Origin: JACMLX01 sp040384325
Lineage (GTDB): Bacteria; Gemmatimonadota; Gemmatimonadetes; Gemmatimonadales; Gemmatimonadaceae
Assembly: GCA_040384325.1 (NCBI GenBank)
Contig: JAZKJL010000005.1
Coordinates: 558,001 to 622,000, forward strand
Length of the DNA: 64,000 bases
Direction of reading: 5' to 3'
A model generated the notes under the pieces. It had not been told where the DNA came from and searched no databases. It worked only from the letters and a program-made list of their open reading frames with translations. Made by a program: the position numbers and the translations under genes. Positions 60,401 through 64,000 of the stretch are shown here, one piece after another; the first letter of the stretch is position 1, and the number at the start of each line of letters is the position of its first letter.

Positions 60401-61426
60401 TCACGGCAATTGCGTCGCCGAGTGCGTCAAACATTTCCAAGCATCCGGCGGAGCAGCAACCGGGCGGCATTCGAGCACCAGCTCGTTCAAATACTGCTGA
60501 CGCGTGTCGTCCGATTCGCGCTGTAAGTCCGCCAGTGGCCGCTGAAAGTCTTCGCGGCGATGACAATCTGCGTACTGTTTGCGCTCACCACAGCCACAGA
60601 ACTCTTGCGGCCGATCTCTGAGCCGCCGAACCAACGCCGTGCAGTGTTGCGGACCGGGGTAGCGGCCAAGCCAACACTCGTGTAGAACTTTTGCCGCCCA
60701 CAGGACGCTCATATTCACGAAGTCCAGCAACGGATGCAGTCCAGGCAACCAGTCGCACCGCATACAGACACACAGCGATCCATCGGGCTGCTGATGATGC
60801 GAACGAACCGGCAGTCCGTGGAGCGGCCCCCCGTGCCAACGAGCCCAGACACGAACGGTTGGCACAAGTGGTGGGACCCTGTTACCCCGGACGTGAAACA
60901 CGCGCGTCCGAGTCCGCCACTTCAGTGGACTGTCTGCGTCTTCGTAGCCCCAAAGCCTGCTCTCAAGGCGCGCCGGAACCTCAAGCAGAATCTTGAAGCC
61001 GACGTTCGACTCTGGGAACGGATTGGCGTGCAGTAGCAGATACAGGTACCGTGCAGAGCTGGCCGTGACTTCGACGTCAGGGTAGAACTCGACCAGACTC
61101 TCCACGTCACGCATCATTACGACATCCTTGAGTGCCGTCGCCACGTGGCCACGGCCCACTGTTATAGCCCTGAGGGTGTGTGCGGGGGCACAGGACGCGG
61201 CTTCGGCGGACGATGCTCGTCGTCCCGTCCCCGGTCCGGTTGTGGGTCCGGCTTCTTGTCCTTCGATTCCTGGCTCATCTGTCGAATGCTCCTGCCTCGG
61301 ATCCATGGGTGTCGATGCGGTGTCGCCGAGGACTATCACCCCATCGAGGCCAACTAGAATTCCTTCGGCCCGCTCAACCGCTGCCCCGAACGCCTCGAGA
61401 ACCTGTACTCCCTGCGTGTTCGTCAT
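60401..61426 (-). CDS. E2-like protein with C-terminal SEC-C zinc motif
   Basis: A 341-residue protein. An N-terminal linker is followed by a strand-rich region (LEVPARLESRLWGYEDADS) and an E2-like core: SHHQQPDGSLCVCMRCDW, then LLDFVNMSVLWAAKVLHECW, with the LC cysteine where bacterial E2 domains have their catalytic one. The SEC-C motif EFCGCGERKQYADCHR (Cys-x-Cys-x8-Cys-His) lies near 290. ATG 61426 has GGAGGAG upstream. It is divergent from XRE-ImmA across an operator. No E1 or Ubl gene is adjacent. Confidence 0.72.
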   Translation of the reverse strand: MTNTQGVQVLEAFGAAVERAEGILVGLDGVIVLGDTASTPMDPRQEHSTDEPGIEGQEAGPTTGPGTGRRASSAEAASCAPAHTLRAITVGRGHVATALKDVVMMRDVESLVEFYPDVEVTASSARYLYLLLHANPFPESNVGFKILLEVPARLESRLWGYEDADSPLKWRTRTRVFHVRGNRVPPLVPTVRVWARWHGGPLHGLPVRSHHQQPDGSLCVCMRCDWLPGLHPLLDFVNMSVLWAAKVLHECWLGRYPGPQHCTALVRRLRDRPQEFCGCGERKQYADCHRREDFQRPLADLQRESDDTRQQYLNELVLECRPVAAPPDAWKCLTHSATQLP

Positions 61427-61484
61427 CTGCTCCTCCATCGAGACGCCTTGACGAACCCGCCCGGGAGCTGCATCGTGAGCCTGT

Positions 61485-61576
61485 AGAGAACGACCTCCGT
61501 TTTGTTCTCTGCTATAACCATTACGAAGGCTGGCCAGTCTGTCAACTGTAGCGAACGAAGTGGCCATGTGTTCTCT
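61485..61576. promoter_or_regulatory. Triple half-site operator of the second XRE switch
   Basis: AGAGAAC (61485-61491) is an inverted copy of GTTCTCT (61504-61510), and a third GTTCTCT lies at 61570-61576, ten bases before the XRE start. The sites lie between the divergent E2-SEC-C and XRE genes. Likely binding sites of the XRE protein itself. Confidence 0.7.
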
Positions 61577-61586
61577 GTGAAGTCTC

Positions 61587-62042
61587 ATGGATGAATCGAC
61601 CGCGCGCCTGCTCGGCGCCCGAATAGCCCTCCTCAGGGAGGACAAGGGTTTGTCGCTTGGCGACTTGTCAGAGCGGACCGGCATCGCCAAGAGCTATTTG
61701 TCCCGGTTAGAACGAGGCGAATCCCTCAATCTCGGCCTGACGACGCTCAGCACGATTGCCACCGCGTTTGGGCAAACGGTCCACGACCTGTTGCCCAAAC
61801 CAAGTGACAGCGCAGATCAGAACGCTGAGGCAGAGCCTGCTGACGGAATTGCTTTTGAGCGCATTGTTGGCGCGCTACCTGCGCCACTACAGCAATTTTT
61901 AGAAGAGGAACGCGCAAAAAATTGCCCTGTGCCCGTAGAGGCAGTCCGAGCACTATCGCTACTGAAGCTGCGCGGTAAGCATCCCGAAACGGCAGATGAC
62001 TACCGGTTGTTCTTCGGAGTAATGCAGCGCTTCCTGAAGTAA
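61587..62042 (+). CDS. XRE-family repressor (second module)
   Basis: A 151-residue regulator. The HTH core is LSERTGIAKSYLSRLERGES, with TTLSTIATAFGQTVHDLLPK as the last helices. The C-terminal 80 residues (FERIVGALPAPLQQFLEEER) form a helical domain that could be the target of the protease. ATG 61587 is used. It is followed after 51 bases by the ImmA-type gene. Confidence 0.92.
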   Translation: MDESTARLLGARIALLREDKGLSLGDLSERTGIAKSYLSRLERGESLNLGLTTLSTIATAFGQTVHDLLPKPSDSADQNAEAEPADGIAFERIVGALPAPLQQFLEEERAKNCPVPVEAVRALSLLKLRGKHPETADDYRLFFGVMQRFLK

Positions 62043-62093
62043 TGTGCCCGTCGCCCGGCGGACAGTTTTCCGTTCTTCTGCCGAGGGCCGAAC

Positions 62094-63014
62094 GTGCACG
62101 CACGCCGGATAGACCCAAGCGTCGCAGCATTGCTGGCAGCAGAGCCTGACGCAGAGGATGCCGTCGACGCGATACGGCGACGAGCGCGGGCGCTGATTCG
62201 TGAAGTGCAGCAGGTGGCGACATGGGACGGCCCCCCGTTCGACCTGACTGCACTCGCCTCGTACAAGGGGTTCCACGTCGAGACTTCGACGCTGCTGCGT
62301 TCCTCGCAGGAGGCGTTCATCGTTCCAGGCGTGATAACGTTGAACGGAAACAAGCCTCCATCCCGCCGCCGCTATTCGTTGGCGCACGAGATCGGACATA
62401 CACTGTTCCCAGATTTCGATGACGCGCTGCGTCAGACCAGAAAGCTATGGCGCGACCAGTCGAGTGCTTCACGTGCGAACGCATCTGACACCAACGTTGA
62501 ACACCTCTGTCAGGTAGCCGCAGCCGAATTTCTCCTACCTGAATTTGCATTTCGGCGGCTGCTGAACGCCGACGACCTCTCGTTGGCGACTGTGGTGTCG
62601 CTCGCCGCACGCTTCGAAGCATCTATCGAAGCCACGTGCCGCCGATCTATCGAACTGACGTCGAAGCGGGCGCTGGCAATCTTTGTTCAGCCATGGGACA
62701 CGACGAAGCAAACGTTTTCTCGAGGGTATGCGCCGCGAGTACCCCTCCGCGTCGTCCGTGCGCATGCATCACCGGCGATGGGCGTCTGTGACGTCCGACC
62801 TGGTACACCAGCGGCGCTGACCTCTGTCGTTTCGAAGGCGTGGATGCGCGCTCTCGCCCCAACACTTGGCGTGGACATTTACACCGCCACGGAAGTATGG
62901 CCCGTTAGTGAAGCAGGCGAAGCCACTGATACTTCGTTTACCTGTGAGGCGATGGTATTGCCATATCGCTCGCCATCGCCGTGCGAAGTGATCGGGTTGT
63001 TTCGGTTTCCCTAG
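62094..63014 (+). CDS. ImmA/IrrE-type metalloprotease (second module)
   Basis: A 306-residue protease with a GTG start. The zinc site is YSLAHEIGHTLFPDFD (HExxH), and the acidic third ligand is in the AAAEFLLPEFAFRRLL region. The C-terminal 150 residues (RALAIFVQPWDTTKQTFSRG, then EVWPVSEAGEATDTSFTCEA) are an added domain, possibly a sensor. The protein is much longer than the first ImmA-type gene, so the two modules are not recent copies. Confidence 0.9.
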   Translation: MHARRIDPSVAALLAAEPDAEDAVDAIRRRARALIREVQQVATWDGPPFDLTALASYKGFHVETSTLLRSSQEAFIVPGVITLNGNKPPSRRRYSLAHEIGHTLFPDFDDALRQTRKLWRDQSSASRANASDTNVEHLCQVAAAEFLLPEFAFRRLLNADDLSLATVVSLAARFEASIEATCRRSIELTSKRALAIFVQPWDTTKQTFSRGYAPRVPLRVVRAHASPAMGVCDVRPGTPAALTSVVSKAWMRALAPTLGVDIYTATEVWPVSEAGEATDTSFTCEAMVLPYRSPSPCEVIGLFRFP

Positions 63015-63289
63015 GGAAGCTCTGAATAAGTGATTGCGGGGCGCGCGATTTCGTGCGGACCGGTGGTTGGGGAGGGTTCGGAGCGGCGACACTACGTGCA
63101 TTGGCGCGACAGTTTGCGGCGCACCAGGCACAGGTTGGCCAGCGCGAACATGGTCAGGACGGGCGCGGTGTTCTTCGCCAAACCACGATACCGCACCATC
63201 GTGAAGCCGCAGAGCCGCTTCACCACGTGAAAGGCTTGCCCACACCGCGCTCTCACTTTGGACCGACTGCGGTCCGACGCTCCCCTCAT
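63015..63289 (-). mobile_element. IS5-family transposase remnant with one end
   Basis: The DNA starts with GGAAGCTCTGAATAAGTG, which matches the terminal inverted repeat of IS5-type elements. It is followed by the last 65 codons of an IS5-family transposase on the minus strand (VVKRLCGFTMVRYRGLAKNT). The rest of the transposase is missing, so the element is dead. It abuts the 3' end of the ImmA-type gene. Confidence 0.8.
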
Positions 63290-63303
63290 CTCTGGTCCAA
63301 TCG

Positions 63304-63396
63304 TTATAAGAGATTGGATGAAGAGTGGTCCTGCCGATTGTTGTCGAACGTAGCCGCGTATTGCACGGGCGTCAGGTTGCCGTGCGAGCCGCGCGC
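63304..63396 (-). pseudogene. IS3-family transposase fragment
   Basis: The last 30 or so residues of an IS3-type OrfB are readable on the minus strand (GSHGNLTPVQYAATFDNNRQ), ending in TAA at 63304. The rest is absent. It joins the IS5 remnant directly, so two elements have landed and decayed here. Bases 63397-63652 show no recognisable gene. Confidence 0.6.
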
Positions 63397-63652
63397 TAGG
63401 CGTCCTGACGTTCCCGAGGGCTCTCGCGGCCGAGTCACGATCAATGTTCGGGTGACTGGCACGCGACCGTCACTTGATCAGGTTACCGACGTCACGCGAC
63501 ATGCCAGCGGTAGCGTGACTGTTGACCGGGCGGATGTCGCGGACGATACATCGAAAGCGCCGTAGTCTGCGCGGCCTGATCGAGCCGTGTTGGGAACTGC
63601 TGCGGGCGTCGATCAATAGGTGCAGCATGCCGGCGGCTCCGGCGTGCCGGCG

Positions 63653-64000
63653 TCAGTCAAACGGGTCAGATGTCACGAACACGATCTTGATCGCAGCAAT
63701 CGCGGCGGTCTGGTTTTCGGGCTCAAGCGGGATTGCGCGGCCCGTCAGAGAGGCGTCCAAGTAGTACGCTTTGGGCGCAAGCTCCGCAAAGTCCATGTTT
63801 CGTCGCATGCCGACTGCGGTTTGAAGCTGGAAGCCAGCGCTCTGCGGGAATGTGTTGCTGTCGAAGCGAACAAACTCGGTTTCTATACCGGTCGTCATGT
63901 CGAGTTGGATTAAGCGGATCACAATTTGGCTCGACGCACCACCGTCGCGGTACCGCACCATCAGACTACAAGCATCAGCGATTGGATGCGCTGCCGTCAC
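63653..64000 (-). CDS. Hypothetical protein, possibly cut by the window edge
   Basis: A frame of 115 residues starting with GTG at the last base of the window, so the true start may lie outside. It is beta-rich (SSQIVIRLIQLDMTTGIETE, then FPQSAGFQLQTAVGMRRNMD). Not recognised. It lies right after the IS remnants and could be part of a neighbouring system. Confidence 0.5.
   Translation of the reverse strand: MTAAHPIADACSLMVRYRDGGASSQIVIRLIQLDMTTGIETEFVRFDSNTFPQSAGFQLQTAVGMRRNMDFAELAPKAYYLDASLTGRAIPLEPENQTAAIAAIKIVFVTSDPFD

Overview
The window looks like the chromosome of a high-GC free-living bacterium, most likely a Gemmatimonadota member. This is an inference. It rests on the GC-rich codon use, the large type III glutamine synthetase, the many secreted proteins whose signal peptides end in a Pro-Ala-Gln-like site, and intergenic spaces filled with dispersed palindromic repeats. 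No 16S rRNA gene is present to confirm it.

Bases 1-41,600 are ordinary chromosome. A minus-strand glycan block (GT2, GT4, HAD, FkbM-like) and a histidine-kinase-like gene stand back to back with motA-motB, so a link to the flagellar surface is plausible. Next come a sugar oxidoreductase/TIM-barrel pair, an EAL-HDOD protein, an ABC exporter, a DinB-FKBP pair, a D-amino-acid-type PLP enzyme, a PAS histidine kinase, YceI, and an SDR-ACAD-phosphotransferase operon resembling 4-hydroxyacyl-CoA catabolism. These are followed by RidA, tRNA-Cys(GCA), a deoxynucleoside kinase, GlnN, an L,D-transpeptidase, a TonB-like protein, a divergent two-component system, and four small secreted proteins with little recognisable homology.

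A striking inverted array of about eleven 22-bp units (41,621-41,888) marks the change to an accessory region with mixed base composition. From there to the right edge the window reads as a defence island. It holds an XRE repressor and ImmA-type protease divergent from a ubiquitin-like operon (Ubl, cysteine-free E2-like protein, JAB-E1 fusion); several unknown membrane and soluble proteins; a TIR-wHTH protein followed by a DUF5677-like gene; an anti-phage dCTP-deaminase (AvcD-like); a HAD plus papain-like pair; an XRE-MOSC operon; and an E2-like/SEC-C protein divergent from a second XRE-ImmA pair. IS5- and IS3-type transposase remnants lie at the right edge.

The two XRE-ImmA modules, each beside an E2-like gene and each facing it across a short intergenic region with inverted repeats, suggest that two ubiquitin-related systems use the same kind of repressor/protease switch. 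The best candidates for new biology are the cysteine-free Ubl operon, the E2-SEC-C protein with its operator, the XRE-MOSC operon and the 22-bp inverted array.
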